Shown: in pieces, positions 28,415 to 38,612 of the stretch
How positions within the stretch are numbered: position 1 is the first letter of the stretch
How the letters are laid out: each line of letters opens with the position of its first letter
NCBI RefSeq assembly: GCF_015644585.1
Contig: NZ_JADOBI010000012.1
Location: 1-64,000, forward strand
DNA length: 64,000 nucleotides
Direction: 5' to 3'
Source: Rahnella laticis
GTDB taxonomy: Bacteria; Pseudomonadota; Gammaproteobacteria; Enterobacterales; Enterobacteriaceae
The notes under the pieces: generated by a model
Told to the model about the DNA's origin: nothing
Database searches by the model: none
The model's input: the letters and a program-made list of their open reading frames with translations, nothing else
Made by a program: the position numbers and the translations under genes

Positions 28415-28660
28415 TTGTGAAAATTTCGGTTTCGCACGAACGGTGATTACTCGGCAACAATGGTCGAAACCGACCAAAGGAGGAAAGTGCTTTTCCTCCT
28501 TTGGATTCCTCCACGCTTTTTTACTCCGCGTTACCACCATCACGACGGACATGTTCCTTTGCATTTGTGAGTGGCGCAAATCCTGGCGCTCCGCGCTGCC
28601 TTCTCTCGGTCCCCAAGCCTGAAGTCTCGGGGCCGCTCCGTTCAGCAGGATTTTGAGCGC
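28415..28660 (+). repeat. divergent composite repeat with variable-stem hairpin
   Basis: Follows binding protein 2. GGTCG/CGACC is followed by a perfect 13-bp hairpin (arms 28474-28486 and 28492-28504), then GGATTCCTCCACGC and a T6 run (28517-28522), matching the family flanks but with its own stem sequence. Further right, 28576-28625 aligns loosely with the arm at 40.81 and 58.39 kb. AAATCCTG (28578-28585) and CAGGATTT (28645-28652) close a long stem whose inside holds CGGTCCCC/GGGGCCG. No gene is seen in the 357-nt gap. Confidence 0.75.
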
Positions 28661-28740
28661 GCCATTAAGCTTTAAAAATGCGAAGCCTGAAGCTCTTTTG
28701 TCCTAGTATTATCTCATTCCCCGAAAGTCTTAAGGCTTCA

Positions 28741-29388
28741 ATGCAAATCAACCTGATATGGCAAAAAACCGGCGCGGTGTGCTTCGCCCTCGGCGGAATT
28801 CTGTATTTACTGGCGGAAAAAATCAGTTCCACGGGCTGGCAGGATCCTTCCTATTCTTATCTGCATAATTACATCAGCGATTTGGGTATTGCCTCGTGTG
28901 GCATGACGCCCGACGGGCGCGACATTTGCTCACCGCTGCATAACGTGATGAACGCCGGTTTTGCGGCAGAAGGCATTCTGTTCTTTATAGCTTGCTGGCT
29001 GCTACGCCCGTTATTCAGCGCTCCGGGTCGCCACGTATTTCTCTTTTCAGGCTTTCTGCATGCCATCGGCGGCGTGCTGATTGCACTGTTCCACAGCGGT
29101 GGCAGTACGGGCGGCGTGACGGTTCATCAGGCGGGCGCGGTGCTGGCGATTGCGGGCGGCAATGTGTGTTTGCTGTCAGCGGGCTGGATGAAATTGCACA
29201 GTACAGGATGGCGGGCATTTTCACTTTTCAGCCTGGCGCTGGGCTGTACCGGGCTGATCAGTATGGTGACAATCTCGTTCGACATTCTGCCCACCGGGCT
29301 TATCGAGCGGATGTCCGTTTATCCCATCACGTTCTGGCAGATATTCACCGGATTGTGGATCCCGACGTTCAGAAAGCAAAGCGCGTGA
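28741..29388 (+). CDS. DUF998 family membrane protein
   Basis: Six-segment integral membrane protein of unknown function, about 215 aa. The family hallmarks are an early SYLHNYISDLG motif, PLHNVMNAGF, and small-residue-rich helices with HQAGAVLAIAGGN. The frame opens at 28678, but the ATG at 28741 has AAGG 5 nt upstream and begins just before the first hydrophobic segment. The next gene, a ClC channel, starts about 70 nt downstream in the same direction. No function is assigned. Confidence 0.75.
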   Translation: MQINLIWQKTGAVCFALGGILYLLAEKISSTGWQDPSYSYLHNYISDLGIASCGMTPDGRDICSPLHNVMNAGFAAEGILFFIACWLLRPLFSAPGRHVFLFSGFLHAIGGVLIALFHSGGSTGGVTVHQAGAVLAIAGGNVCLLSAGWMKLHSTGWRAFSLFSLALGCTGLISMVTISFDILPTGLIERMSVYPITFWQIFTGLWIPTFRKQSA

Positions 29389-29460
29389 AAACCAAAAATT
29401 TCACCGTTTCGTTGTAAATTGATACTCTTAGCCCGCCAATGTTCAGACCACTGAGACCCT

Positions 29461-31164
29461 ATGAGCCTGAAAGCCCTCAATCTTGAAACCCTGCAAAAGA
29501 GCGACCTGATTAATTTGCTGATTGCCATTCCCGCCGGGATTGTCGCCGCGCTGGTCACTATTGCGTTTCGTGGGGCGATTTCCGGCATCAACGGTCTGAT
29601 GTTTACCGACGGCGGCGATATCACCAAAGCGTTCAGCGAATACCCGCGAATAGTCTGGCCGGTGATCACCACGGCGGGCGGTGTGATTGCCGGATTCATT
29701 TTGCTGTGGGCGCTGCGCCACGAAAGCAAGCACGGCAAGATGCCGGATTATCTCGATGTGATTGACCGGCGTTTACCGGGGATCCCGGTGGTCAGCACAC
29801 TGCTGCGCGGGTTCTCGTCACTGGCGAGTATTGCCAGCGGCGGTTCTATCGGGCGTGAAGGCGCGATGGTGCAGCTTTCCGCGCTGAGCGGCAGTCTGCT
29901 CGGGCGGTTCTCGCGTTTTCAGGGCGTTCATCAGTCCGACATTATTGCCATGGCCGCCGCGGGCGGGCTGGCGGCGGTGTATCACGCGCCTTTCGCGGGT
30001 GCGTTGTTTGTGGCCGAAATCGCGTTTGGCGTGACTGCCGTTCAGCGGCTGATCCCGCTGTTTATTTCCGCGTCGGTGGCGGTGCTGACCGTGCGTTCCC
30101 TGACCGATTACGCACCGCTTTATCTGTATTCTTCCGTGTCGTTCAGCCCGTCGTTTGGCGCGATTTTCACGGTGCTGTTTATCGGTGTGGCGACGGGCAT
30201 TCTCGGGCCGTTATTCATTTCATCCATCGATAAAGTCCGCGACTGGATGAAACCCATTTCGCATCCGGCGCTGCGCCTCGGGCTGGGGGGGCTGGGCGTC
30301 GGGCTGGTGGCGATGATCTCGCCGCTGGTGCTGGGAAACGGTTTTGAAGTGATCGATTTGATCCTCAATAACGGCGATTTACAGACGCCGCTGCTGGTGT
30401 TGCTGGTGCTGAAAATCGTGGCGACGGCGATCACTATCGGTTCCGGTGCGGTCGGCGGTTTGTTTACGCCGTCGCTGCTGATCGGCGCGGCGGGCGGGGC
30501 GCTGGTGTGTACTTTTCTGCAATGGCTGGGGTTTGATCCCGGTCCTGTCGGGTTATATGCCGCCATCGGCATGAGCGCACTGCTGGCGGCGACCAGCCAT
30601 GCGCCGCTGATGTCGATCATGATGGCGTTTGAAATGACGCTCAACAGTTCGCTGTTATTCCCGCTGATGCTGGCAACGGCGATTTCTTACGTGGTCGCCT
30701 CGCGGCTGAAAGTGGGCGGAACCTATCCGGTGCTGGCGCGGCACAACGCGCGCTTTGCCGCCAAAAATGCGTTTGAATACAGCACGGTGGCCTCGCTGAT
30801 TACGCCGTGCTCAAAAATGTACGTCGACGCCACGCTTTCGGAAGTGGTGAGTGAAGGGCTGAAACAGCGCACGCGCTATGTGTACGTGGTGGACAGAGAA
30901 GAGCGTTTTCTCGGCGTGGTGCCGACCAACGTGGTCGCCAGCGGGATTATTGACGGCAGCCTGAAAGCCGGCAGCGCGATTGATCCGTTTATCGAACAGG
31001 AATTTACCACGCTCTTCCAGCACGCCAGTTACGAACAGGCCTGGGCGATGTTCAGCAATTCACCGCTCGAACGCCTGCCGGTGCTGGAAAACGCCGAATC
31101 ACGCCGTTTGCTGGGCGTGATCACCAAAGCCGCATTGCTTAATAAAGCCAAAGACTTCCTGTAA
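29461..31164 (+). CDS. ClC-family (ClcB-like) chloride transporter with CBS domains
   Basis: Integral membrane anion channel or exchanger. 567 aa: ClC membrane domain (about 15-430), then two CBS modules (about 440-560). The gating-glutamate motif GGSIGREGAMVQ is canonical for the ClcB group, as are GGLFTPSLLIG and ATSHAPLMSIMMAFEMT. E. coli ClcB is about 150 residues shorter and lacks CBS modules, so this is a CBS-bearing relative with possible nucleotide regulation. It is the second ClC gene of the window, and unlike the one at 13.3 kb its motifs are standard. Confidence 0.9.
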   Translation: MSLKALNLETLQKSDLINLLIAIPAGIVAALVTIAFRGAISGINGLMFTDGGDITKAFSEYPRIVWPVITTAGGVIAGFILLWALRHESKHGKMPDYLDVIDRRLPGIPVVSTLLRGFSSLASIASGGSIGREGAMVQLSALSGSLLGRFSRFQGVHQSDIIAMAAAGGLAAVYHAPFAGALFVAEIAFGVTAVQRLIPLFISASVAVLTVRSLTDYAPLYLYSSVSFSPSFGAIFTVLFIGVATGILGPLFISSIDKVRDWMKPISHPALRLGLGGLGVGLVAMISPLVLGNGFEVIDLILNNGDLQTPLLVLLVLKIVATAITIGSGAVGGLFTPSLLIGAAGGALVCTFLQWLGFDPGPVGLYAAIGMSALLAATSHAPLMSIMMAFEMTLNSSLLFPLMLATAISYVVASRLKVGGTYPVLARHNARFAAKNAFEYSTVASLITPCSKMYVDATLSEVVSEGLKQRTRYVYVVDREERFLGVVPTNVVASGIIDGSLKAGSAIDPFIEQEFTTLFQHASYEQAWAMFSNSPLERLPVLENAESRRLLGVITKAALLNKAKDFL

Positions 31165-31176
31165 CCGCGCCATCAG

Positions 31177-32232
31177 CTAACCGTCGTCGCGGCGTTTAAA
31201 CGCGTACCAGCCCGCAAGCAGGGTGAATAACCCGACAATCACCACCAGCAGGATAAAACCGTGGTGATTGCCGGCGAGCGGAATTCCTCCCACGTTCATG
31301 CCGAAAAAGCCCGCCACAATGTTGATGGGCAACGCCAGCACGGTAATGACAGTCAGCACATACAGCGTCCGGTTGCTTTGTTCCATCTGGCGCGAAGTGA
31401 TCTCTTCCTGAAGCAGGCGGATACGCTCGGTCAGCGCAATCAGGTCATTGAGTACAACGGAAAACTCTTCGGCAAACTGACGTAAATCCTGCACCACGCC
31501 GGGCGCAATCCAGGCCGGAGGGCGGTTGAGCAGGCGGAAAAGCGCCGTCGGTTCCGGGGCGAGTAAACGCTGGAAGCGCAAAAGCATCCGCCGTAAACGC
31601 CCCAGATTGGCGCGGTTCTTTTTGACGTGATGGCTCAGCAGACGCTCTTCGATGGTGTCCACGTACTGATTGGCGCGGCGTACGATCTGTTCCAGCAAAT
31701 CTTCCTGTTCTTCCAGCAGATGCACCAGCAGCGCGGTCGGCGAACCGATGTTCAGCGTTTCCAGCCGTTTAAACAAACGCTCGATGAGCCTCACCGGTTT
31801 ATGCCGCGCCGTCACCACCAGTTGCTGATGGCAACTGAGCCACAGCGTCGAGGATTCATCGCTGGTTTCGTTGGGGTGAAAAATGACGTCGTTGAGCACG
31901 GCCAGCAGGGTGTCATCAAGCCGCTCTATGCGCGTACTGCGCGACCCTTCGCGGATTTCTTCAAAGAAAACCTCGCCGACGGCGAAGTGTTTTTTCAGCC
32001 ATTTTTCTGACATGGCGTGGTTGAGATTGACGTGGATCCAGACAAATCCTTTGTCGTGACAGATTTCCTGATAGGCCTCCTGCACCTGTTTGGAAGAAAC
32101 GCGTTCGGGTTGCCTGTCGGGGCGAAAAACGAAGCCGTAAATCATACCGGTCACTTCATCGTTGAAATTAAGTACGGCGGGTTTTTCTGTCTGCATGAAG
32201 AGGTTCTGGTGGCTAAAAACAGGTGTCCCCAT
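31177..32232 (-). CDS. CorA/ZntB-family divalent cation transporter
   Basis: Inner-membrane CorA-superfamily transporter. 351 aa: a long cytoplasmic N-terminal alpha/beta-helical domain, then two C-terminal membrane segments with the signature GMN (GFFGMNVGGIP) in the pore loop. The short periplasmic loop and charged tail FKRRDDG are typical. E. coli ZntB has GVN at this position, so this is a CorA/ZntB-like member whose ion (Mg, Zn, Co, Ni) is undecided. The start is uncertain: neither this ATG nor the one at 32196 has a good Shine-Dalgarno. Ends 12 nt from the convergent ClC gene. Confidence 0.88.
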   Translation of the reverse strand: MGTPVFSHQNLFMQTEKPAVLNFNDEVTGMIYGFVFRPDRQPERVSSKQVQEAYQEICHDKGFVWIHVNLNHAMSEKWLKKHFAVGEVFFEEIREGSRSTRIERLDDTLLAVLNDVIFHPNETSDESSTLWLSCHQQLVVTARHKPVRLIERLFKRLETLNIGSPTALLVHLLEEQEDLLEQIVRRANQYVDTIEERLLSHHVKKNRANLGRLRRMLLRFQRLLAPEPTALFRLLNRPPAWIAPGVVQDLRQFAEEFSVVLNDLIALTERIRLLQEEITSRQMEQSNRTLYVLTVITVLALPINIVAGFFGMNVGGIPLAGNHHGFILLVVIVGLFTLLAGWYAFKRRDDG

Positions 32233-32401
32233 TACGCCAGCAATCCGGATAAATACAATAACCGGACTGCTAATTTCACAATTCTGTCATATTCCCCGCG
32301 CCTTACCCCCAATTTTCCAGTCCGGCCTCAAAGTTGACTGATTTCCCAAAGTTATTAATTTTATTTATTAATAATCAATGAATTATACAAAAACCAAAGA
32401 G

Positions 32402-32468
32402 TACCTCTTTGGGGGTATTTCTCGCTGTATAAATATTTACATGACGGCGGGGCGTTGATCGCAATCAA
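32402..32468 (+). promoter_or_regulatory. FNR box and NarL-type site of narGHJI
   Basis: TTGATCGCAATCAA (32455-32468) is a perfect FNR consensus (TTGAT-N4-ATCAA). Upstream TACCTCT-TT-GGGGGTA (32402-32417) is two NarL/NarP heptamers in the 7-2-7 arrangement, one perfect and one 6 of 7. In E. coli the NarL sites lie much further upstream and act through IHF; here the two sites are about 38 nt apart. narG starts 113 nt after the FNR box. The rest of the 349-nt gap is AT-rich promoter DNA. Confidence 0.88.
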
Positions 32469-32581
32469 GTAGCACGCCCCCGCGCGTGAATACCCTGAGG
32501 CTACTTTGAGCAATGAAGTTGTATTCCCCGCCATTCACATAATGACAAAGCGCCTCAGGCCTTTGCACAGGAGAGTCCCGG

Positions 32582-35500
32582 ATGAGCAAGTTTCTTGACC
32601 GGTTTCGCTATTTCAAACAGTTAGCTGAACCTTTCGCTGACGGCCACGGCCAGACGCTGAATACCAATCGTGACTGGGAAGACGGCTACCGCAGCCGCTG
32701 GCAGCACGACAAAGTGGTCCGTTCCACGCACGGTGTTAACTGCACCGGTTCATGCAGCTGGAAGATTTACGTCAAAAACGGCCTGGTCACCTGGGAAACC
32801 CAGCAGACCGATTATCCGCGAACCCGTCCGGACCTCCCGAACCACGAACCCCGTGGCTGCCCGCGCGGTGCCAGCTATTCCTGGTATCTCTACAGCGCCA
32901 ACCGCCTGAAATATCCGCTGATGCGCAAAAAGCTGATTCAGCTGTGGCGCGAAGCCAAACTGACCTACAGCGATCCGGTGGATGCCTGGGGTTCGATTGT
33001 TAATCAGCCTGAAAAAGCCAAAGAATACAAAGCGGCGCGCGGACGCGGCGGTTTTGTCCGTTCGAGCTGGCAGGAAGTGAATGAGCTGATTGCGGCGTCC
33101 AACGTCTATACCGCCAAAACCTTCGGCCCTGACCGCATTATCGGTTTCTCGCCAATTCCGGCGATGTCGATGGTGTCTTACGCGTCCGGCGCGCGTTATC
33201 TGTCGCTGATTGGCGGCGTGTGTCTGAGCTTCTACGACTGGTATTGCGATTTGCCACCGGCTTCGCCGATGACCTGGGGCGAGCAGACCGACGTGCCGGA
33301 ATCCGCTGACTGGTACAACTCTTCTTATATTATTGCCTGGGGTTCCAACGTTCCGCAGACCCGTACGCCGGACGCCCACTTCTTCACCGAAGTGCGCTAC
33401 AAAGGCACCAAAACGGTGGCGATCACCCCGGACTACGCTGAAATCGCCAAACTGTGCGACCAGTGGCTGGCACCAAAACAAGGCACCGACAGCGCGCTGG
33501 CGCTGGCAATGGGCCATGTGATCCTCAAATCCTTCCACGTTGACGCGCCAAGCCAGTATTTCACCGACTACGTGCGCCGTTACACCGACATGCCGATGCT
33601 GGTGATGCTCGAACCGCGCGAAGACGGCTCTTATGCCGCAGGCCGTATGCTGCGTGCGTCCGATCTGGTGGACAACCTCGGGCAGGAAAACAACCCGCAG
33701 TGGAAAACCATCGCCTTTGATGAAAACACCGGCGAGCTGGTTTCTCCGCTGGGTTCTATCGGTTACCGCTGGGGCGAAAAAGGCCAGTGGAATCTGGAAT
33801 CACGCGAAGGCAAAGACCATAAAGACGTCAGCCTGCAACTGAGCCTGCTGGATAATCACGATGAAGTCGTGAACGTTGGTTATCCGTACTTCGGAGGCGA
33901 AGTCAGCGAACATTTCAACAGCGTGGCGCTGGATGAAATTCTGATGCACAAACTGCCGGTGAAACGCCTTCAACTGGCGGACGGCACCACCGGTCTGGTG
34001 GCGAGCGTTTATGACCTGACGCTGGCGAACTACGGCATCGAACGTGGCCTGAATGATGAAAACTGCGCGCAAAGCTTTGACGAAATCAAAGCCTACACGC
34101 CAGCCTGGGCAGAAAAAATCACCGGCGTTTCGCAGCAAAACATCGTGCGTATCGCTAACGAATTTGCCGATAACGCCAACAAAACTCACGGTCGTTCGAT
34201 GATTATCGTGGGTGCCGGGATGAACCACTGGTATCACCTCGACATGAACTACCGTGGCCTGATCAACATGCTGATTTTCTGCGGTTGTGTCGGTCAGAGC
34301 GGCGGCGGCTGGGCTCACTACGTCGGTCAGGAAAAACTGCGTCCGCAAACCGGCTGGCAGCCGCTGGCGTTTGGCCTCGACTGGCAGCGTCCGCCACGCC
34401 ACATGAACAGCACCTCGTTCTTCTATAACCACTCCAGCCAGTGGCGTTATGAAACCGTCGCGCCGCAGGAACTGTTGTCCCCGCTGACGGATAAATCCAA
34501 ATTCACCGGCAGCATGATTGATTTCAACGTGCGCGCCGAACGTATGGGCTGGTTGCCGTCTGCGCCGCAGCTCAACGTTAACCCGCTGCACATCGCGGAA
34601 CAGGCGAAAGCCGCCGGTCAGTCTCCGGCAGATTTCACCGTCGCAGCCCTGAAAGACGGCAGCGTGCGTTTCGCCGCGGAGCAACCGGACAATCCGCAGA
34701 ACTTCCCGCGTAACCTGTTCGTCTGGCGCTCTAACCTGCTGGGTTCTTCCGGTAAAGGCCACGAGTACATGCTGAAATATCTGCTGGGCACCGAACACGG
34801 TATTCAGGGAGAAGATTTGGGCATTCAGGGCGGCGTGATGCCGGAAGAAGTCGAATGGCAGGCGCAGGGCGGTGAAGGCAAACTGGATCTGGTGGTGACA
34901 CTCGATTTCCGTATGTCCAGCACCTGTCTGTATTCCGACATCGTTCTGCCGACCGCAACCTGGTATGAAAAAGACGACATGAATACCTCGGATATGCATC
35001 CGTTTATTCATCCGCTGTCTGCGGCGGTGGATCCGGCGTGGGATTCTAAAAGTGACTGGGAAATCTACAAAGGCATCGCCAAAGAGTTCTCACGGGTGTG
35101 CGTCGGGCATCTGGGCGTGGAAACCGACGTGGTCACGCTGCCAATCCAGCACGATTCTGCCGCCGAACTGGCGCAGCCGCTGGGCGTGGAAGACTGGAAA
35201 AAAGGCGAATGCGACCTGATCCCGGGACGCACCGCGCCGCATCTGATGACCGTTGAACGCGATTATCCGAATACGTACGAACGTTTCACCTCAGTCGGAC
35301 CCTTGCTGGAAAAACTCGGTAATGGCGGTAAAGGCATCAGCTGGAACACCGACAGTGAAGTTGAGCTGCTGAAAAAGCTGAACTACACCAAGGCCGATGG
35401 CGCAGCGAAAGGGCGTCCGTGCATCGAAACGGCCATCGACGCGGCCGAAGTGATCCTGACGCTGGCACCGGAAACCAACGGTCAGGTTGCCGTGAAAGCC

Positions 35501-36358
35501 TGGGCGGCGCTGAGTGCCAACACCGGCCGCGACCACACGCATCTGGCGCTCAATAAAGAAGACGAGAAAATCCGCTTCCGCGATATTCAGGCTCAGCCGC
35601 GCAAAATCATCTCCAGCCCGACCTGGTCTGGTCTGGAAGACGAACACGTTTCTTACAACGCCTGTTACACCAACGTGCATGAGCTGATCCCATGGCGCAC
35701 GCTGTCAGGCCGTCAGCAGATTTATCAGGATCACGAATGGATGCGTGCCTTCGGTGAAAGCCTGCTGGTTTACCGTCCGCCAATCGACACCCGCGCGGCG
35801 CAGCCGTTGCTGAATGCGAAACCGAACGGTAACCCGGAAATGGCGCTGAACTTCCTGACGCCGCACCAGAAATGGGGCATTCACTCCACCTACAGCGACA
35901 ACCTGCTGATGCTGACCTTAGGTCGCGGCGGCCCGATTGTCTGGCTCAGTGAAGACGATGCGACAAAACTGGGTATCGAAGACAACGACTGGATTGAAGC
36001 TTTCAACGCCAACGGCTCACTGAGCGCCCGTGCGGTGGTCAGCCAGCGCGTACCGGCAGGGATGACCATGATGTATCACGCGCAGGAACGTATCGTGAAC
36101 ATTCCGGGCTCCGAAATCAGCCAGCAGCGCGGCGGTATTCACAACTCCGTGACCCGCGTTTGTCCGAAACCGACGCACATGATCGGCGGTTACGCGCAGC
36201 TGTCTTACGGTTTCAACTATTACGGCACCGTCGGTTCTAACCGCGATGAGTTCGTGATTGTTCGCAAAATGAACCGCATCGACTGGTTAGACGATGAAGG
36301 TAACGATTACGTGCAGGCCGCAGTGCTCCCTAAAAAAGGTCAGGAGAAAGCCCAATGA
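32582..36358 (+). CDS. narG: respiratory nitrate reductase alpha subunit NarG
   Basis: Catalytic subunit reducing nitrate to nitrite with bis-MGD molybdenum, on the cytoplasmic face of the membrane. 1258 aa (E. coli 1247). The FS0 [4Fe-4S] ligands H50, C54, C58 and C93 are visible (THGVNCTGSCSW; PRGCPRG). The twin-arginine-like NarG N terminus MSKFLDRFRYFKQ is kept. GGAG lies 8 nt before the ATG. Overlaps narH by 4 nt. First gene of narGHJI under FNR/NarL sites; no narK or narXL is present nearby in the window. Confidence 0.98.
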   Translation: MSKFLDRFRYFKQLAEPFADGHGQTLNTNRDWEDGYRSRWQHDKVVRSTHGVNCTGSCSWKIYVKNGLVTWETQQTDYPRTRPDLPNHEPRGCPRGASYSWYLYSANRLKYPLMRKKLIQLWREAKLTYSDPVDAWGSIVNQPEKAKEYKAARGRGGFVRSSWQEVNELIAASNVYTAKTFGPDRIIGFSPIPAMSMVSYASGARYLSLIGGVCLSFYDWYCDLPPASPMTWGEQTDVPESADWYNSSYIIAWGSNVPQTRTPDAHFFTEVRYKGTKTVAITPDYAEIAKLCDQWLAPKQGTDSALALAMGHVILKSFHVDAPSQYFTDYVRRYTDMPMLVMLEPREDGSYAAGRMLRASDLVDNLGQENNPQWKTIAFDENTGELVSPLGSIGYRWGEKGQWNLESREGKDHKDVSLQLSLLDNHDEVVNVGYPYFGGEVSEHFNSVALDEILMHKLPVKRLQLADGTTGLVASVYDLTLANYGIERGLNDENCAQSFDEIKAYTPAWAEKITGVSQQNIVRIANEFADNANKTHGRSMIIVGAGMNHWYHLDMNYRGLINMLIFCGCVGQSGGGWAHYVGQEKLRPQTGWQPLAFGLDWQRPPRHMNSTSFFYNHSSQWRYETVAPQELLSPLTDKSKFTGSMIDFNVRAERMGWLPSAPQLNVNPLHIAEQAKAAGQSPADFTVAALKDGSVRFAAEQPDNPQNFPRNLFVWRSNLLGSSGKGHEYMLKYLLGTEHGIQGEDLGIQGGVMPEEVEWQAQGGEGKLDLVVTLDFRMSSTCLYSDIVLPTATWYEKDDMNTSDMHPFIHPLSAAVDPAWDSKSDWEIYKGIAKEFSRVCVGHLGVETDVVTLPIQHDSAAELAQPLGVEDWKKGECDLIPGRTAPHLMTVERDYPNTYERFTSVGPLLEKLGNGGKGISWNTDSEVELLKKLNYTKADGAAKGRPCIETAIDAAEVILTLAPETNGQVAVKAWAALSANTGRDHTHLALNKEDEKIRFRDIQAQPRKIISSPTWSGLEDEHVSYNACYTNVHELIPWRTLSGRQQIYQDHEWMRAFGESLLVYRPPIDTRAAQPLLNAKPNGNPEMALNFLTPHQKWGIHSTYSDNLLMLTLGRGGPIVWLSEDDATKLGIEDNDWIEAFNANGSLSARAVVSQRVPAGMTMMYHAQERIVNIPGSEISQQRGGIHNSVTRVCPKPTHMIGGYAQLSYGFNYYGTVGSNRDEFVIVRKMNRIDWLDDEGNDYVQAAVLPKKGQEKAQ

Positions 36359-37890
36359 AAATTCGTTCACAAGTCGGCATGGTGCTGAACCTCGACAAAT
36401 GCATTGGCTGCCACACCTGTTCTGTGACCTGTAAAAACGTCTGGACCAGCCGCGAAGGGATGGAATACGCGTGGTTCAATAACGTCGAAACCAAACCGGG
36501 CCTGGGTTATCCGCACGACTGGGAAAATCAGGAAAAATGGAAGGGCGGCTGGATCCGTAAAATCAACGGCAAATTGCAGCCGCGTATGGGCAACAAAGCC
36601 AACCTGCTGCATAAGATTTTCGCCAACCCGCATATGCCGGAAATTGACGATTATTACGAACCGTTTGATTTCGATTATCAGCATCTGCACACCGCGAAAG
36701 ACGGTAAACATCAGCCGGTGGCGCGTCCGCGCTCCCTGCTGACCGGCAAACGCATGAAGAAAATCGTCGGCGGCCCGAACTGGGAAGACGATTTAGGCAC
36801 CGAGTTCAGCAAGCGTTCTGCCGACCAGAACTTTGCCAATATGCAGAAAGAAATGTACGGCGAGTTCGAAAACACCTTCATGGCGTACCTGCCACGTTTG
36901 TGCGAACACTGCCTGAACCCGGCGTGCGTGGCGACCTGTCCGAGCGGTGCGATTTATAAACGCGGCGAAGACGGCATCGTGCTGATTGATCAGGACAAAT
37001 GCCGCGGCTGGCGCATGTGCCTGACCGGCTGCCCGTACAAAAAAATCTACTTCAACTGGAAAAGCGGCAAATCAGAAAAATGTATTTTCTGTTATCCGCG
37101 CATCGAAGCCGGCCAGCCAACGGTCTGTTCCGAAACCTGCGTAGGCCGCATCCGCTACCTCGGCGTGGTGTTGTATGACGCCGACCGTATTGCAGAAGCC
37201 GCCTCGGTAGAAAACGAAAAAGACCTGTACGAAAGTCAGATGAGCATTTTCCTGGATCCGAACGATCCGGAAGTGATTGCGCAGGCTGAGATCGACGGCA
37301 TTCCGCTCTCCGTGATGGACGCCGCGCGTCAGTCACCGGTTTACAAAATGGCGATTGAGTGGAAGCTGGCGCTGCCTCTGCACCCGGAATACCGCACGCT
37401 GCCGATGGTCTGGTATGTGCCACCACTGTCACCGATTCAGTCCGCCGCCGACGCGGGCGCATTGCCGCACAGCGGTGTGTTGCCGGACGTCGAAAGCCTG
37501 CGTATTCCGGTGGAATATCTGGCGAATCTGCTGACCGCGGGCGATACCGCGCCGGTGCTGCGCGCCCTGAAACGTATGCTGGCCATGCGCCATTTCAAAC
37601 GTGCAGAAAGCGTGGAAGGCGTGGTGGATACCAGCGCGCTGGAGCAGGTCGGGCTGACGGCTGCCCAGGCGGAAGAAATGTACCGCTATCTGGCGATTGC
37701 TAACTACGAAGACCGTTTCGTTGTGCCATCAAGCCACCGCGAACAGGCGCGCGAAGCGTTCCCGGAAGCGAAGGGCTGTGGTTTCAGCTTTGGCGACGGT
37801 TGCCACGGCAGCGATACCAAATTCAACCTGTTTAACAGCAAACGCATCGATGCCATCGACATTGGCGCGAAAACCGAAAGGAAAGGCTAA
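36355..37890 (+). CDS. narH: nitrate reductase beta subunit NarH
   Basis: Iron-sulfur electron-transfer subunit between NarI haems and NarG. 511 aa. Four cysteine groups are visible: CIGCHTCSVTCKNVW (about 16-30), CEHCLNPACVATCPSG, CRGWRMCLTGCPYKK and CIFCYPRIEAGQPTVCSETC. The tryptophan in CRGW replaces a cysteine and marks the [3Fe-4S] centre, as in E. coli. ATGA overlap with narG and one-base overlap with narJ. Confidence 0.98.
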   Translation: MKIRSQVGMVLNLDKCIGCHTCSVTCKNVWTSREGMEYAWFNNVETKPGLGYPHDWENQEKWKGGWIRKINGKLQPRMGNKANLLHKIFANPHMPEIDDYYEPFDFDYQHLHTAKDGKHQPVARPRSLLTGKRMKKIVGGPNWEDDLGTEFSKRSADQNFANMQKEMYGEFENTFMAYLPRLCEHCLNPACVATCPSGAIYKRGEDGIVLIDQDKCRGWRMCLTGCPYKKIYFNWKSGKSEKCIFCYPRIEAGQPTVCSETCVGRIRYLGVVLYDADRIAEAASVENEKDLYESQMSIFLDPNDPEVIAQAEIDGIPLSVMDAARQSPVYKMAIEWKLALPLHPEYRTLPMVWYVPPLSPIQSAADAGALPHSGVLPDVESLRIPVEYLANLLTAGDTAPVLRALKRMLAMRHFKRAESVEGVVDTSALEQVGLTAAQAEEMYRYLAIANYEDRFVVPSSHREQAREAFPEAKGCGFSFGDGCHGSDTKFNLFNSKRIDAIDIGAKTERKG

Positions 37891-38612
37891 TGAACAGTTT
37901 ACGACTGATTGGTTTATTGCTGGATTATCCGTCGGAAGATCTCTGGACGCACAAGATGGAACTGCTTGAAGCCGTGACCACGTCGCCGGAACTTAACCCT
38001 GAACAGCGCCTGGATCTGGCGCTGTACATCACGGATTTCTGCCAGAAAGATTTACTCGACGCACAGTCGGCGTACACCGGTTTATTTGACCGTGGCCGCG
38101 CCACCTCACTGCTGCTGTTTGAACACGTTCATGGCGAATCCCGTGACCGCGGGCAGGCGATGGTTGATCTGATGGGACAGTACCGCGAAGCCGGTCTGGA
38201 AATCGACAGCCGCGAGCTGCCGGATTACCTGCCGCTTTATCTGGAATATCTGACCACGCGTGATGAACAGGAAGCCCGTGGCGGCCTGCGTGATATCGCA
38301 CCGATTCTGGCGCTGCTGAGCGCCCGTTTGCAGGAACGCGACAGCCATTATGCGGAGCTGTTTGATCTGCTGCTGGCGCTTTCCGGCAGCGACATCGCCA
38401 CGGAAAACGTGCGCGAAGGGATTAAACAGGAAGCGCGTGACGATACCCCGGCTGCGCTGGACGCGGTCTGGGAAGAAGAGCAAATCAAATTCCTCGGCGA
38501 GCAAAGCTGTGCGGGCGGTGAAGAAGCTGCGCGCCAGAAACATTTCGCCGGTGCGGTTGCGCCACAGTATCTGAACCTTGATGACACGAATGCGGGGGAA
38601 CCACGCAAATGA
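37890..38612 (+). CDS. narJ: nitrate reductase maturation chaperone NarJ
   Basis: Cytoplasmic chaperone required for Moco insertion into NarG and assembly of the NarGHI complex; not part of the final enzyme. 240 aa, all-helical TorD/NarJ family, with the motifs [27 protein letters not shown] and [10 protein letters not shown]. Overlaps narH by one base and narI by 4 nt, as expected for a strictly coupled operon. Confidence 0.97.
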   Translation: MNSLRLIGLLLDYPSEDLWTHKMELLEAVTTSPELNPEQRLDLALYITDFCQKDLLDAQSAYTGLFDRGRATSLLLFEHVHGESRDRGQAMVDLMGQYREAGLEIDSRELPDYLPLYLEYLTTRDEQEARGGLRDIAPILALLSARLQERDSHYAELFDLLLALSGSDIATENVREGIKQEARDDTPAALDAVWEEEQIKFLGEQSCAGGEEAARQKHFAGAVAPQYLNLDDTNAGEPRK

